This document shows, piece by piece, positions 35,083-46,800 of a stretch of 64,000 nt of DNA; position 1 is the stretch's first letter; every line of letters starts with the position of its first letter. The notes beneath the pieces were generated by a model. That model saw only the letters and a list, made by a program, of their open reading frames with translations. It was not told where the DNA came from and searched no databases. Source of the DNA: Porticoccus sp. W117. Its GTDB lineage: Bacteria; Pseudomonadota; Gammaproteobacteria; Pseudomonadales; Porticoccaceae. The stretch is from assembly GCF_030341905.1 (NCBI RefSeq), contig NZ_JATAAF010000001.1, positions 248,001-312,000 of the forward strand, written 5' to 3'. A program made the translations under genes and the position numbers.

Positions 35083-37896
35083 TCAAATATCGAGCACCAC
35101 CTGTGAACCATCCGCAGACTTTTCTGTGGCCTCTTTAAGGCGAATTCGTTCTGCCACCACACCCAATTCAGAAAGCTGCGCCATCACCGTCTGGGCACGA
35201 CTTTCTGCCAGCGACAGCAGCGCTGCCGGGTCGATAGCCTGATGACCAAGCAGTTCATCGTAGAGTGCACTGGCCGGGCGTTCGGCAACCGGGCGGTCGG
35301 GGAAAGTCTGGCGGTAAAGCCTGCTTACTACTGCTGCCCAGCGTTCGTCCCGGTCTGCCAAAGACTGTTCGCCAAGCCCTGCTTCCTGCAAGCGACTGTC
35401 CAGCTGTTGCTGTTGCAGGTGAGCACCATCCCGCTCCTGATCGTATTGCCCCTGCAAGGTCAATTTCAGGTTGGGTCGTTCGGCCAATGCCTGGGCCAGC
35501 ATTGCCACTTTTTGCTGGGAGCGTTCGCTCAAGGTCACTGCACCGGGGGCAAACGGTACTCGCTGCAGGTCGTCCTCAGCGCCTACCAGACTGCCCAGTA
35601 ACTTAAAGGGTGAGGCGACGGTCTTAATAATCAGGTTCTGGAACGCCGACCACACCACGGAACTGACGGTAAACGACGGGTCGGCCAGATCGCCACTAAT
35701 CGGCACACTCATATTGATCACGCCGTTCACGTCTTTCAGCAACGCCACCGCTGCCCCCAGAGGCAAACTGACCGCATCCGGGCTATCCACTTTGTCACCC
35801 AGGGACAACTGCTCAATACGCACCTTGTTTTTGCCTTTAAGGCGGTTGTCTTTTACCTGGTACGCCAACTCCAGTTGCAACTGCCCCTGATCAATGGCGC
35901 GCCCCACATAAGTGCCGCTGTAAGGGCTGAGGCTGGGCACTTCCAGAGTATCCAGTTCAAAGGCCAGGTCGAGGTTCAGAGAGGGAATCGTCGGCCCAAG
36001 AGTGCCGGTCAGGGCAATGGGAGCGTAGTCGTCTACAAGCCCCTTCAAATTGACTTTGGCGGGCGTATCACCGCTGGAGTGAAAACTGGTAACCGTGCCC
36101 GACAGTTGTTCCAGGCGGGCAGCAAAAGGCTCCGCAAGGCTGGCATCAGAAAAAGCCACCTGGCCACTGTCGATGGCCACCTCTTTAATGGCCAGCTCCC
36201 AAGGGGCTGTTGTTTCCGCAGGTTCAACGCTTTCTTCCGCGACCGTACCTTCCTGCCCCAACAAGCGCTGCAGGTTGCTGCTACCCTGTTGGTCAATGGC
36301 CATTCGGGCGTCGGGCTTGGCCAGGGAAATTTTTTCGATCGCAATTCGCTGCTGCGGCAAATTAACCTGCAGGCCATCTATAGACAGCTGCTGCCAGGCC
36401 ACCACATCGGCACCGCTGGCATCCACCAGAGACAGGTTATCCACCGCGCTCTGCCCGGTAATCGTCGCCAATCCCTGATTGGCAAATCCCAGTGTCATAT
36501 CGGCGTTGAACTGGCCACTGTCAAACTCGCCATTAACGCTGGCGCCCAGTAGCGAATTGATCGCCGCCAGAGGCAGCTGAATACCTACCTGCAACTGCCC
36601 CTGCAGCGATTGTGGCGCCAGCTCTCCAGAGACACTGACACGCCCCTGGCCGTTGATGGCCCCGCTCACATCCACAGTCATAGCACCCTGCTCCGGCCAG
36701 CTGACCTCGGAGATAATCATATCGAGAGATCGCAATTGCACTGGGCTGTTACCCAGAGCATCTGCCCGCCAGCTCAGCTCGCCACTATCCATGGAAAAAC
36801 GATCCAGTTGCACCTGCCAGGGGGCCGAGTCGGGTGTTGTCTGAGGGGTTTGTTCGATTGCTTGTTCTTTAGCAGGCGCCGCAAACATCTCAACCAGTGG
36901 TAACCTGAGTGTATCGCCCTCCTGCCGGTGACCACTTTCCAACTGCAAATTCTGCCACTGGATGTCACCCACACGGGCTTGGCGTGTCTCGCTATCCACC
37001 GCAACCCCGGCAATCGTCAAACGCTGCCAGCTCAGCTTATTGGGCAATTCCGGGTCTGCTGTGAGTGGTTCGATAGCCATCTCTGCCAGCTCTATGCGGC
37101 TATCGGCCAGTTTGAATTGCAGGCCGCTTTTCCAGCTGAGTTGGTAACCCAGGCCAGCACTGAGATCACCACTTTGCAGGCGAAATGCCAATTGAGGAGA
37201 CAGCAGCTCCCACAGTGGCAATAAGCTCAACTGCTCGATGGTCAGCGTACCACTGGCTTGCTGGCTTAACAGCGAGAGCTCACCGGCGATGGACAGCTGC
37301 CCGCCCCCTCTGCTGTTGAGAGACAATTGGTAACTGGCATTTCCCTCACCACCGATGGAAAAGCCCTTGCTGCTTAACTGCAAGTCACGCAGTTGATGGC
37401 TAAATGGTTCACTGCGGCTCAAATCGCTGTGGGCAAGGCGGTGGGCGGTGATATCAATTTCGCCAATGTAAAATGCCGGTGGTGGTTCATTGGATTCTTC
37501 GGCAGGTGCCGTAGGCAAACCTTCCCGGTGGCGCAGAATATCGGCAAAGCTGTAATCTCCCTCTTTCAGCAGGCGCAGATGGCCCTGCAAGCCTTGCAGT
37601 GAGAGAGCATCTAAACGGTAGCCATCCAAAAACACCGTTCCCAGCAGAGAAAAGTCCACCGCCAGCTCATCAAACCCAAGCAACAATTCGCCATCCGGGT
37701 CGTGAACTGCCAGTTCTTCCAAGCCTACTTCAAGAGTAATGGGATTAAACCAACTACCCCCCAGCTGCAGTTCCCTGCCGGTCTCCTGCTGGTAGATTTT
37801 TTTCAGCTGCCAGTTAAGCAGCGGCGGCAACGCGAAAGTGGCCAGCAACAGATAGGCCAGTGCTATGTAGAGAAAAATACGGAAGGTTTTGCGCAC
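35083..37896 (-). CDS. DUF748 / AsmA-like large periplasmic protein
   Basis: A 937-residue protein anchored by an N-terminal helix (IFLYIALAYLLLATFALPPLLNW). Most of it is repeated beta structure of AsmA/TamB-like type, ending with DUF748 (IALTGTLGPTIPSLNLDLAFELDTLEVPSLSPYSGTYVGRAIDQGQL, and SLGDKVDSPDAVSLPLGAAVALLKDVNGVINMSVPISGDLADPSF) and an OmpA-like segment about 790-850. Related proteins form lipid-transfer bridges between membranes; a role in phospholipid traffic is inferred. The start is a GTG at 37896 with a weak AAGGG nine bases upstream. Confidence 0.85.
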   Translation of the reverse strand: MRKTFRIFLYIALAYLLLATFALPPLLNWQLKKIYQQETGRELQLGGSWFNPITLEVGLEELAVHDPDGELLLGFDELAVDFSLLGTVFLDGYRLDALSLQGLQGHLRLLKEGDYSFADILRHREGLPTAPAEESNEPPPAFYIGEIDITAHRLAHSDLSRSEPFSHQLRDLQLSSKGFSIGGEGNASYQLSLNSRGGGQLSIAGELSLLSQQASGTLTIEQLSLLPLWELLSPQLAFRLQSGDLSAGLGYQLSWKSGLQFKLADSRIELAEMAIEPLTADPELPNKLSWQRLTIAGVAVDSETRQARVGDIQWQNLQLESGHRQEGDTLRLPLVEMFAAPAKEQAIEQTPQTTPDSAPWQVQLDRFSMDSGELSWRADALGNSPVQLRSLDMIISEVSWPEQGAMTVDVSGAINGQGRVSVSGELAPQSLQGQLQVGIQLPLAAINSLLGASVNGEFDSGQFNADMTLGFANQGLATITGQSAVDNLSLVDASGADVVAWQQLSIDGLQVNLPQQRIAIEKISLAKPDARMAIDQQGSSNLQRLLGQEGTVAEESVEPAETTAPWELAIKEVAIDSGQVAFSDASLAEPFAARLEQLSGTVTSFHSSGDTPAKVNLKGLVDDYAPIALTGTLGPTIPSLNLDLAFELDTLEVPSLSPYSGTYVGRAIDQGQLQLELAYQVKDNRLKGKNKVRIEQLSLGDKVDSPDAVSLPLGAAVALLKDVNGVINMSVPISGDLADPSFTVSSVVWSAFQNLIIKTVASPFKLLGSLVGAEDDLQRVPFAPGAVTLSERSQQKVAMLAQALAERPNLKLTLQGQYDQERDGAHLQQQQLDSRLQEAGLGEQSLADRDERWAAVVSRLYRQTFPDRPVAERPASALYDELLGHQAIDPAALLSLAESRAQTVMAQLSELGVVAERIRLKEATEKSADGSQVVLDI

Positions 37897-37962
37897 GTAA
37901 CTGCCCTTCTACGGCGGGATAAGGGCAGTCATGATAGCACTACAGGAATGTGTTTTTGATAA

Positions 37963-38052
37963 CGTCATCCTGAGGAGCGTAGCGACGTGAGGATCTCAGA
38001 GTTTGAAACTTGTGAGATCCTCACGGCCACTGCGTGGCCTCAGGATGACAAG
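37963..38052. repeat. Intergenic palindromic repeat, CGTCATCCTGAGG type
   Basis: CGTCATCCTGAGGAGCG is mirrored by GGCCTCAGGATGAC, with inner arms GTGAGGATCTCA / TGAGATCCTCAC. Its layout matches the CGTCATTGCGAG elements at 361 and 40951, suggesting a common origin. Confidence 0.8.
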
Positions 38053-38055
38053 ACG

Positions 38056-39063
38056 CTACGGCAAATCATCCACCAGCTCACCCTCTTTCTGGGTGGGCAT
38101 CAGGTCTTCGCGGTCGATGTGCATGGCCAGCAGGATATTGGCAGCCACGTAAATGGATGAGTAGGTACCCACCAGTACGCCGACAATCAGGGCAATGGAG
38201 AAGTTGTGAATCATCTCGCCACCGACAAAGTAAAGTGCCGCCAATACCAGCAAGGTGGTTAACGAGGTAATCAAGGTGCGCCCCAGGGTCTGGGTCAGGG
38301 ATTCGTTGATCACATCCACCGGTGAGGCTTTGCGCAACAGGCGGAAGTTCTCCCGGATGCGGTCTGACACCACAATGGTATCGTTCAGGGAGTAACCGAT
38401 GACCGCCAGCACCGCCGCCAGCACGGTCAGGTCAAATTCCAGTTTAAAGACCGAGAAAAAGCCCAGCACAATCACTACGTCGTGAATCAGTGCCGCCACC
38501 GCGCCCAGGGAAAATTTCAGCTGGAAGCGAATGGCTACGTAAATCATCACAATGGCCAGCGCCGCCAACATGCCTATGCCGCCATCGTCTCGCAGTTCCT
38601 CACCGATCACCGAACCGATGACCTGGAATTGCTTGATTTCCAAGGCATCGCCATCGGCGCGCAGGGTTTCTTCCACATAATCATTAACGGTTTTTGGCTT
38701 TTCCGTGAGCGGATCAATGGGCAGCACTTGCGCATTTTCCTGCATGCGGATAATCACTTCCGTTTCCGCCCCGTAATGCTGCACCACCGGGCTAAACCCG
38801 GCATCACTTAGCTGGCTGCGAATTTTTTCCAGGTCGGCGGTTTGTTCATAGCCCACTTCTACCTGCACACCGCCGGTGAAATCGAGCCCGGCCTGAATGC
38901 CATTCATGGCCAGCGATACGATGGAGCCAATCACCAGCAGTACCGACAGCACTGCGGCCTTTTTGCGCTGGCCCATAAAGTTGATGATTTTCACGACTCT
39001 TGTTCTGGGCTCGCTGTTTTCTTCGGTATTACGTTCTTCGATAGCGTTATTTTGCTTACTCAT
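38056..39063 (-). CDS. secF: Protein translocase subunit SecF
   Basis: A 335-residue inner-membrane protein with six helices and the family motifs GLDFTGGVQVEVGYE in the first periplasmic domain and IGYSLNDTIVVSDRIRENFR near TM4. With SecD it uses the proton gradient to pull exported proteins through SecYEG. GGAGG lies just upstream of the ATG. It follows secD by 9 bp, as in the standard operon. Confidence 0.97.
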   Translation of the reverse strand: MSKQNNAIEERNTEENSEPRTRVVKIINFMGQRKKAAVLSVLLVIGSIVSLAMNGIQAGLDFTGGVQVEVGYEQTADLEKIRSQLSDAGFSPVVQHYGAETEVIIRMQENAQVLPIDPLTEKPKTVNDYVEETLRADGDALEIKQFQVIGSVIGEELRDDGGIGMLAALAIVMIYVAIRFQLKFSLGAVAALIHDVVIVLGFFSVFKLEFDLTVLAAVLAVIGYSLNDTIVVSDRIRENFRLLRKASPVDVINESLTQTLGRTLITSLTTLLVLAALYFVGGEMIHNFSIALIVGVLVGTYSSIYVAANILLAMHIDREDLMPTQKEGELVDDLP

Positions 39064-39072
39064 GGCCGCCTC

Positions 39073-40926
39073 CTATATCCACAGCTTCTGCAGTTTTTTG
39101 CCGCCAATAGTCGCGTTCACCAGGGCACGGGTGCCCATAATGGAGGTGAACATGGAGGTGACAATACCGATGGAAAGTGTGACCGCAAAACCTTTCACCG
39201 GGCCGGAGCCAATCAGGAACAGGATCAACGCCACAATCAAGGTGGTGATATTGGCATCAAAGATAGACACAAAGGCGCGGTCATAGCCGGCGGAGATCGC
39301 CTGTTGCGGCGACAGGCCGTTTTTCAGTTCTTCTTTAATGCGCGAGAAAATCAGCACGTTGGCATCTACTGCCATACCCACGGTCAACACAATACCGGCA
39401 ATACCCGGCAAGGTAAGGATGGCACCAAACAGTGACATGGTCGCCACCAGAATCACCAGGTTCATGGCCAGGGCAACGTTGGCAACAATGCCAAATGCCT
39501 TGTAGTACACCAGCATAAACAACAGCACCATGACCATGCCCAGCTGCACCGAGGTGACACCCAGTTCGATATTTTCCTGCCCCAGAGATGGGCCAATGGT
39601 GCGACTCTCTACAATTACCATAGGCGCTGCCAGTGCACCGGCGCGCAGTAACAAAGCCAGCTCCCGGGCTTCCTGAACACTGTCCAGCCCGGTTATCTGG
39701 AAACTGGCGCCAAACACCCCTTGAATAGTCGCCAGACTGATAATTTCCTTGGTTTCGGTGGTTTGGATGACATCGATTTCGTTGCCGTCTGCATCCCGGC
39801 CTTTAACAATTTTGGAGTTTTGTTCCACGAACAAAATCGCCATAGGGTGACCAACATTTTTCAAAGTGGTGCTACCCATTTGGTTACCACCCTCCGTGTT
39901 GAGGCGAATGCTGACCATAGGGCCGCCGTTCTGATCCAGCCCGGAAGACGCATCAATCACCGCCTCACCGGTGGTAATAGCCTTGCGTTCCAGGGTGGCA
40001 CTGCGGCCTGGTTCGCTTTTAAAGGGGAAGGTCTGGCCGCCATTGCGAGCTTCCAGGCGAAATTCCAGCGTGGCAGTTTTATTGATAATGCGCTGTGCTT
40101 CGGCGGTATCCTGAATCCCGGGCAGCTGCACCATAATGCGGTCTCTACCCTGTTGCTGAACAATGGGCTCAGAAACCCCCAGCTCATTAACCCGCTTACG
40201 CAGAGATTGCAGGTTTTGCTTTACCCAGCTGTCTACCCGCTCTTTGACCCAGCTGTCGCTGGCCTGCAGGCGCAGTTCATAAAGGCCGTCCTGCTCAGAC
40301 TCCACCTTGCTTTCCGGAAAAGACAAAGCGCGAAACTCGCTGGAACGCACCAATTGTTTAAGCTTGCTGCGGGATTCTTCATCGCGACTGAGAGCGACAA
40401 TATTCTGTGGATCTTCCACGGTAATGCGCACGCCGCGAATCTGCTCCTCGCGCATTTTTTCTTTCAAGTTGGATATCTGGGTTTCCACTTCCTGTTGCAG
40501 ACGGTCACTGGTGTCCACCTGCAGCAAAAAGTGAATACCGCCGCTCAGGTCCAGGCCCAGCTTCATGGGCTCGCCACCCAGCCCCGCCAGCCATTCCGGG
40601 GTGTTGGAGGCCTTGTTAAGAGCGGCGATATATTCATCACCCAGAGCATTTTTAATCACGTCCCTGGCCGCCAGCTGTTCGTCGTCCCGTTCCAGGCGCA
40701 ACAGCACATTGCGCTCATTGACCTCGCCACCAACCATGGCAATACCCGCATCACTCAGGGCCGCTTCGGCGCGATCGAGAATGGACTGGTCCATAGTCAT
40801 ATTGCTGCGCTGGCCAGAAATCTGTACCGCCGGGTCTGGCGGGTAGAGGTTGGGCAGGGAGTAGAGAATACCGAGCCCGGCAATCAGCAGGATCAGCAGG
40901 TATTTCCAGAGTGGGTAGCGGTTCAT
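39073..40926 (-). CDS. secD: Protein translocase subunit SecD
   Basis: A 617-residue membrane protein. The N-terminal helix YLLILLIAGLGILYSLPNLYPPDPAVQ, the large periplasmic P1 domain with LGLDLSGGIHFLLQVD (about 120-135) and the C-terminal six-helix part with GMAVDANVLIFSRIKEEL are all present. AGGAAAAATA precedes the ATG. In most gammaproteobacteria yajC lies directly upstream; here the upstream 173 bp to tgt hold only a palindromic repeat. Confidence 0.97.
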   Translation of the reverse strand: MNRYPLWKYLLILLIAGLGILYSLPNLYPPDPAVQISGQRSNMTMDQSILDRAEAALSDAGIAMVGGEVNERNVLLRLERDDEQLAARDVIKNALGDEYIAALNKASNTPEWLAGLGGEPMKLGLDLSGGIHFLLQVDTSDRLQQEVETQISNLKEKMREEQIRGVRITVEDPQNIVALSRDEESRSKLKQLVRSSEFRALSFPESKVESEQDGLYELRLQASDSWVKERVDSWVKQNLQSLRKRVNELGVSEPIVQQQGRDRIMVQLPGIQDTAEAQRIINKTATLEFRLEARNGGQTFPFKSEPGRSATLERKAITTGEAVIDASSGLDQNGGPMVSIRLNTEGGNQMGSTTLKNVGHPMAILFVEQNSKIVKGRDADGNEIDVIQTTETKEIISLATIQGVFGASFQITGLDSVQEARELALLLRAGALAAPMVIVESRTIGPSLGQENIELGVTSVQLGMVMVLLFMLVYYKAFGIVANVALAMNLVILVATMSLFGAILTLPGIAGIVLTVGMAVDANVLIFSRIKEELKNGLSPQQAISAGYDRAFVSIFDANITTLIVALILFLIGSGPVKGFAVTLSIGIVTSMFTSIMGTRALVNATIGGKKLQKLWI

Positions 40927-40950
40927 TATTTTTCCTGTTTAAAAACCTAC

Positions 40951-41037
40951 CGTCATTGCGAGGAGCGCAGCGACGCGGCAATCTCGTGAAAACTGGATCA
41001 CTGGCCAGGAGATTGCTTCGCTTCGCTCGCAATGACG
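40951..41037. repeat. Intergenic palindromic repeat, CGTCATTGCGAG family (copy 2)
   Basis: CGTCATTGCGAG at 40951-40962 pairs with CTCGCAATGACG at 41026-41037, and inner arms GGCAATCTC/GAGATTGC match copy 1 at 361-454. It occupies the tgt-secD gap where yajC is usually found. Confidence 0.88.
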
Positions 41038-41099
41038 GCCTAGCCTAGTAACGACAAAGCGCCGAATTATAGTGCAAGGTGCGGTCTATTGGTGGCTTT

Positions 41100-42349
<1,250 letters not shown>

Positions 42350-43399
42350 CTATATATCTTCTTTTGGCGCATCCGGGTTACGGGTAATCAACATCGCATC
42401 CCCATAACTAAAAAACCGGTATTGTTGTGCCACCGCCTGTTGATAGGCATTCATGGTATGGCGATACCCGGCAAACGCGCTGACCAGCATAATCAACGTG
42501 GATTCCGGTAGGTGGAAATTGGTCAGCAGTGCGTCTACTACCCGGTACTCATAGCCTGGATAGATAAAAATATCGGTATCGCCACTGTAGGGCTCAATGG
42601 CACCGCTGGCCGCAGCTGACTCCAGGCAGCGCACACTGGTGGTGCCCACCGCAATCACTCTGCCACCTCGAGCCTTGGTATCGCGCACTTGCTGGCACAC
42701 CTGCGCCGTCACCTCGACGACTTCCGCGTGCATATGATGGTCGGCAATATTATCCGCCCGCACCGGCTGGAAGGTGCCCGCTCCTACATGCAGGGTCACA
42801 AACGCCAGCTCAACCCCTTTGGCTTTGAGCTGCTGCAGTAATTCATCATCAAAGTGCAGCCCCGCCGTGGGTGCCGCAACCGCACCGGGGGTTTGCGCAT
42901 ACACAGTCTGGTAGCGCTCGCGATCATCATGGGTATCGTCACGGTCGATATAGGGCGGCAGTGGCATATGGCCAATACTTTCGAGCACCTCAAGGGCGCT
43001 ACTGTCACCAGTGAACTCCAATTCAAACAGCTCACCCTGGCGGCCCAACATCTGAGCGCTGGCATCACCATCAAACAACAACCGGGTACCTGGCTTTGGA
43101 GATTTGCTGGCGCGCACATGGGCCAGCAAACGGCGGTCGTCCAGCAGACGCTCCACCAGTACCTCTACCTTGCCACCACTCTCTTTATTGCCAAACAATC
43201 GTGCCGGAATCACTTTGGTGTTGTTAAACACCAGCAAGTCACCGGGGTTTAGCTGATTCACAATATCCGGGAACTGCCGGTGGGCCAATTCTCCGCTAAC
43301 ACCATCCAGGCACAACAGGCGGCTACCGCGTCTTTCGGCAGCGGGCTGACGGGCAATTAGCTCATCCGGCAAGTGGTAGTGAAACTGATTTCGGCGCAT
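42350..43399 (-). CDS. queA: S-adenosylmethionine:tRNA ribosyltransferase-isomerase
   Basis: A 349-residue enzyme that converts preQ1 to epoxyqueuosine on tRNA. It starts [29 protein letters not shown] and contains [50 protein letters not shown] and [21 protein letters not shown]. The start at 43399 is set by the family N-terminus; the longer frame runs into the tRNA-Leu gene on the other strand. Divergent from tRNA-Leu. Confidence 0.96.
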   Translation of the reverse strand: MRRNQFHYHLPDELIARQPAAERRGSRLLCLDGVSGELAHRQFPDIVNQLNPGDLLVFNNTKVIPARLFGNKESGGKVEVLVERLLDDRRLLAHVRASKSPKPGTRLLFDGDASAQMLGRQGELFELEFTGDSSALEVLESIGHMPLPPYIDRDDTHDDRERYQTVYAQTPGAVAAPTAGLHFDDELLQQLKAKGVELAFVTLHVGAGTFQPVRADNIADHHMHAEVVEVTAQVCQQVRDTKARGGRVIAVGTTSVRCLESAAASGAIEPYSGDTDIFIYPGYEYRVVDALLTNFHLPESTLIMLVSAFAGYRHTMNAYQQAVAQQYRFFSYGDAMLITRNPDAPKEDI

Positions 43400-43457
43400 G
43401 GTACCGGCAGGTTGTAAAAAGGGCCGCAAGGGTAGCGGAAAGTGGCAATTTTTTCCA

Positions 43458-43485
43458 TTGACGACACAAGTGCCGCTGCTATAAT
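43458..43485 (+). promoter_or_regulatory. Sigma-70 promoter of tRNA-Leu
   Basis: TTGACG at 43458-43463, a 16-bp spacer and TATAAT at 43480-43485 lie 12 bp upstream of the mature tRNA 5' end. A C-rich start region follows. Confidence 0.88.
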
Positions 43486-43496
43486 CCCCCGCCTGT

Positions 43497-43583
43497 GCCA
43501 GAGTGGTGAAATTGGTAGACACGACGGATTCAAAATCCGTTGCCTTCACGGGCGTGCCGGTTCAAGTCCGGCCTCTGGTACCA
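43497..43583 (+). tRNA. tRNA-Leu (anticodon CAA)
   Basis: An 87-nt class II tRNA. Acceptor arms GCCAGAG and CTCTGGT pair, CCA is encoded, the anticodon arm ACGGA-TTCAAAA-TCCGT gives CAA, the long variable arm is TTGCCTTCACGGGCG-like, and the T arm is GCCGG-TTCAAGT-CCGGC. Its 3' end is the attachment site of the island that follows. Confidence 0.96.
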
Positions 43584-43586
43584 CTT
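43561..43586 (+). other. Island attachment site, proximal copy (att at tRNA-Leu 3' end)
   Basis: The 26 bases covering the T-arm to just past the CCA of tRNA-Leu recur exactly at 53993-54018. Similarity continues imperfectly for about 14 more bases. This is the usual footprint of a tyrosine-recombinase island. Confidence 0.88.
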
Positions 43587-43619
43587 AAACGTCCAGCAAC
43601 ATCCAAGGACATCCGAGAA

Positions 43620-43662
43620 AAGGCCTCAAGCCCCGAAATTAAAGGATTTGAGGTCTTTTTTT
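43620..43662 (+). terminator. Terminator downstream of tRNA-Leu
   Basis: GGCCTCAA and TTGAGGTC pair (one G-T) across an 18-base loop and are followed by a run of seven T. This ends the tRNA transcript just inside the island. The surrounding gap 43584-43898 otherwise holds only the integrase relic. Confidence 0.8.
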
Positions 43663-43745
43663 GTTCACAGATTTCCTTCGGCATCCAAAGTATTTGTCGG
43701 TGTTTTCAACGGTATAGTGATTCGTTTTGAAACAGATACCGTCAC

Positions 43746-43819
43746 ACGCCTCTGGTCAGCATTCAGATCAAGGAAGCCAAGCCCCACACCATCAGCTACA
43801 AGATGGCTGATGGTGTGGG
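43746..43819 (+). pseudogene. Decayed tyrosine-integrase N-terminus
   Basis: From ACG at 43746 the frame reads TPLVSIQIKEAKP and then YKMADGVG. This closely follows the arm-binding N-terminus of P4-type integrases (MPLTD-QIKNAKP...YKLADGGGLYL). The start codon appears changed from ATG to ACG, and homology stops after about 25 codons. Position and strand, just after the tRNA and reading inward, are as expected for a P4-type integrase. A strong 14-bp hairpin (43783-43796 with 43806-43819) has formed within the relic. Confidence 0.65.
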
Positions 43820-43898
43820 TACTCTGCCTGATAGATATCAACGCCTCCAATCACTTTGGTAATACCCAAAGCGACCGGAGGCATCAAACGAGGATCAG

Positions 43899-46800
43899 TT
43901 AAAAGCGGTACTCAACTTTGGCAGCAGCACCGTAAGTATCAATATGACTACCAATACGCCCATGCAGGTTGATGCCTAGTGTTAAGCCTTTACCATTGTT
44001 CGCTTCAACGCCAACACGGGTATCCAGCAGATTTTTATCCCGGGAAAAACCCTGCTGGTAGAAGCGTTCGCCTGAGGCTAGCACCACATCAACTCTCTCT
44101 GCTTCACTCAGGTATTCGTGACTCCAGAGCAGGTGACCAGTAGCTGCAACATCCCAGCCATCAATTTTGAATGGCGCTGCCCCCATTAAACCTATTTCAC
44201 TGGTCAACATAGCGGTGTCGGCATAATCTAACTGCAAATTCAGGCCGCCTTGTTCGGTGTAGCTATCAACGTTAAGTGCTTGATAGTGCACTTGAGCCAC
44301 AGGAGTTAACGTCAGCCCACCCAGTTCGTAACGGTAGCCCCCTCCAATACTCACAGCCAGTAAATCTCCGTTAGTATCACCTGTAATCACACCGTTACCT
44401 AAAAAGGTCTCTTGACGAGTCAGGTTGTACTCAACATCCGAGTAGCTAAGGCTGGCACTAGCGTGCCAGCGATGTTTTTGATAACCAGCATAAACTGCCA
44501 GCTGATCGCTTTCAGTCTCGATCCGCTCGCCAGACAAACGATCATTGTCAACATCGCTGTAGCCACGACCAAAAGCTAAACCAACTTTCCAGTCATCAAT
44601 TCTGAGGTCATAGCCCAATACGCCACCGCGAGAGTGCGCATCAAACCCTTCAACACCATTGATAGCTTGCTGTTGAGTATTATCGGTAAATGCCTCCACC
44701 CACAAACCATTGATTTGGCCACTTTCATGCTCAAAGACATCAGCCACTCGACGACCAATCAAAGCCATGGAGGCGTCATTCATTTGCATACCCGCATGAA
44801 CAACAGCACCACTAACGGACGGGCTCAATTCACTGAGCAATTGTTCAAAACTATTGACATCTCCAGGTGTTAAATTACCCAAAAAGTCGACCGCACCATT
44901 GGTATTGCCACGAGCTACAAGGGAAGCAAGTGCATTACCGAATTGGGATATATTGCTGTCATCAGAGAGCGAACCCAAGTCGACCACTTCCGAGACAACC
45001 GATAAGCTTCCCCCCGTATTGGATAACGACAGATCAAACAGGAAATTATCATCTGCTAGTAGTGTTACGCCATTATCAATAATGCTGGATGCACTAATAA
45101 GCTCCTGTGACTGTAGCAGTTGGGCCAGGTCATCCGTGACTACGGTAATAGTACTGCCGCTGTTTAAGGTAACAGTCCCAGCCTGAGTCAACTGACCAGC
45201 ATTGGCGTTGTTAACAACAAATTCCAAATTACCGTTGGAAACCAACGCGCCGGAGCCATTAATTGCACTGTCAAATGACAACGTAGCGCCGTTCTCAACA
45301 ACCGTTGTGGTACTGGCAGTACTGAAGTTGCCTCTCTGGAACACTTTACCGCTACGAATAATGTAGTCCTCAACATTAACCACACCGTAGGAAACGAAAT
45401 CGTTACTCGCACCCACATCGATGGTTACAACACCCTGACCAACCCCAGTAATCTGCCCGTTAAGAGATCCACCGGTGATATTCACAGTATCATCACCAGT
45501 CCCTAGCTCAATATCTCCCATGAAAGTGCCGGCAATCAGGTCAAATTGATCATCTCCGTCACCGAGCACAACGCCGCCGGTTGTCTGACCTGCGAACAGT
45601 ACCGTATCACTGCCAGCCCCCAGCGTGATATCGCCTTGAATCAGTGCAGCTGATTGAACTTCTACACGGTTATCACCAGCTCCAAGGTTGATATTTCCGA
45701 TGAATTGGCCGCCTGACAACGTGACCACATCGGCGCTACTACCAGCTGTTAAGTCGCCTGAAATATCTCCAGCCATATCAACAGTATTGACACCCTCTCC
45801 CAGTTGAATATTACCCGTGACTGAACCGGTAGACTGCACACTGAATCGGTCATCACCCGCATCAAGTAAAACATCTCCTACGGTCTGACCAGAAAACACC
45901 ACAGTATCGCTACCGGACCCCAGCGTGATATCACCTTGAGTCAGTGCGGCTGACTGAATCTCTACTCGGTTATCACCCGCTCCAAGGTTGATATTTCCGG
46001 TGAACTGACCGCCTGACAACGTGATTACATCTGCACCAGCACCAGCGGTTAAATTGCCAGCAATATCGCCAGCCACATCAACGACATTGACGCCTTCACC
46101 CAGTTGGACATCACCCGTCACTGAACCGGTAGACTGCACACTGAATCGATCATTACCCGCATCAAGTACAACATCGCCTGTTGCCTGGCCGGAAAACAGA
46201 ACCGTATCGCTGCCAGCCCCCAGCGTGATATCGCCTTGAGTCAGTGCGGCTGATTGAATCTCCACACGGTTATCACCCGCTCCAAGATTGATATTTCCAG
46301 TGAATTGACCGCCTGACAACGTGACAGCATCGGCACCAGCACCAGCTGTTAAATTGCCGGTCACATCGCCTGCTATCTCAACAGTATTGACGCCCTCACC
46401 CAGTTGAACATCACCCAAAATCGCACCAGTAGATTGCACATTCAGCTGATCATTACCGCCGCCAAGATCCACACTGCCGTTAATAGTACCAGCCACATTG
46501 AGCGTATCAGCGCTGGCGATATTGTCGCCGTTAGTGCGAATGGCCAAATTGGTGCCGCGCACATCCGCGCCCGCTGCCACGGTAATGATGGTGGGTCCGG
46601 TGCCGCTATTGCGCAGGTCCAAGCCGTCATCACCGGCGGTGATCGCACCATTCACCGTCACTGCCATAATGCTCGCAGTGGCATCATTCACTAAATGCAC
46701 CGCATCACCGCTTGCTGCGTCGACGTGATTCACAGTCACGGAAGTTGCACCGGTGCCCGCATTGGTAAGCTGCACACCAGATTGACCAGACAGCCGGCCA

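Noticed and set aside
39721-40989. 422-codon open frame on the plus strand
   Set aside because: It lies opposite secD, whose motifs are clear. The protein has no recognisable domain.
43503-43902. Open frames overlapping tRNA-Leu
   Set aside because: They cover the tRNA and the integrase relic in the wrong frame; no coding signal.
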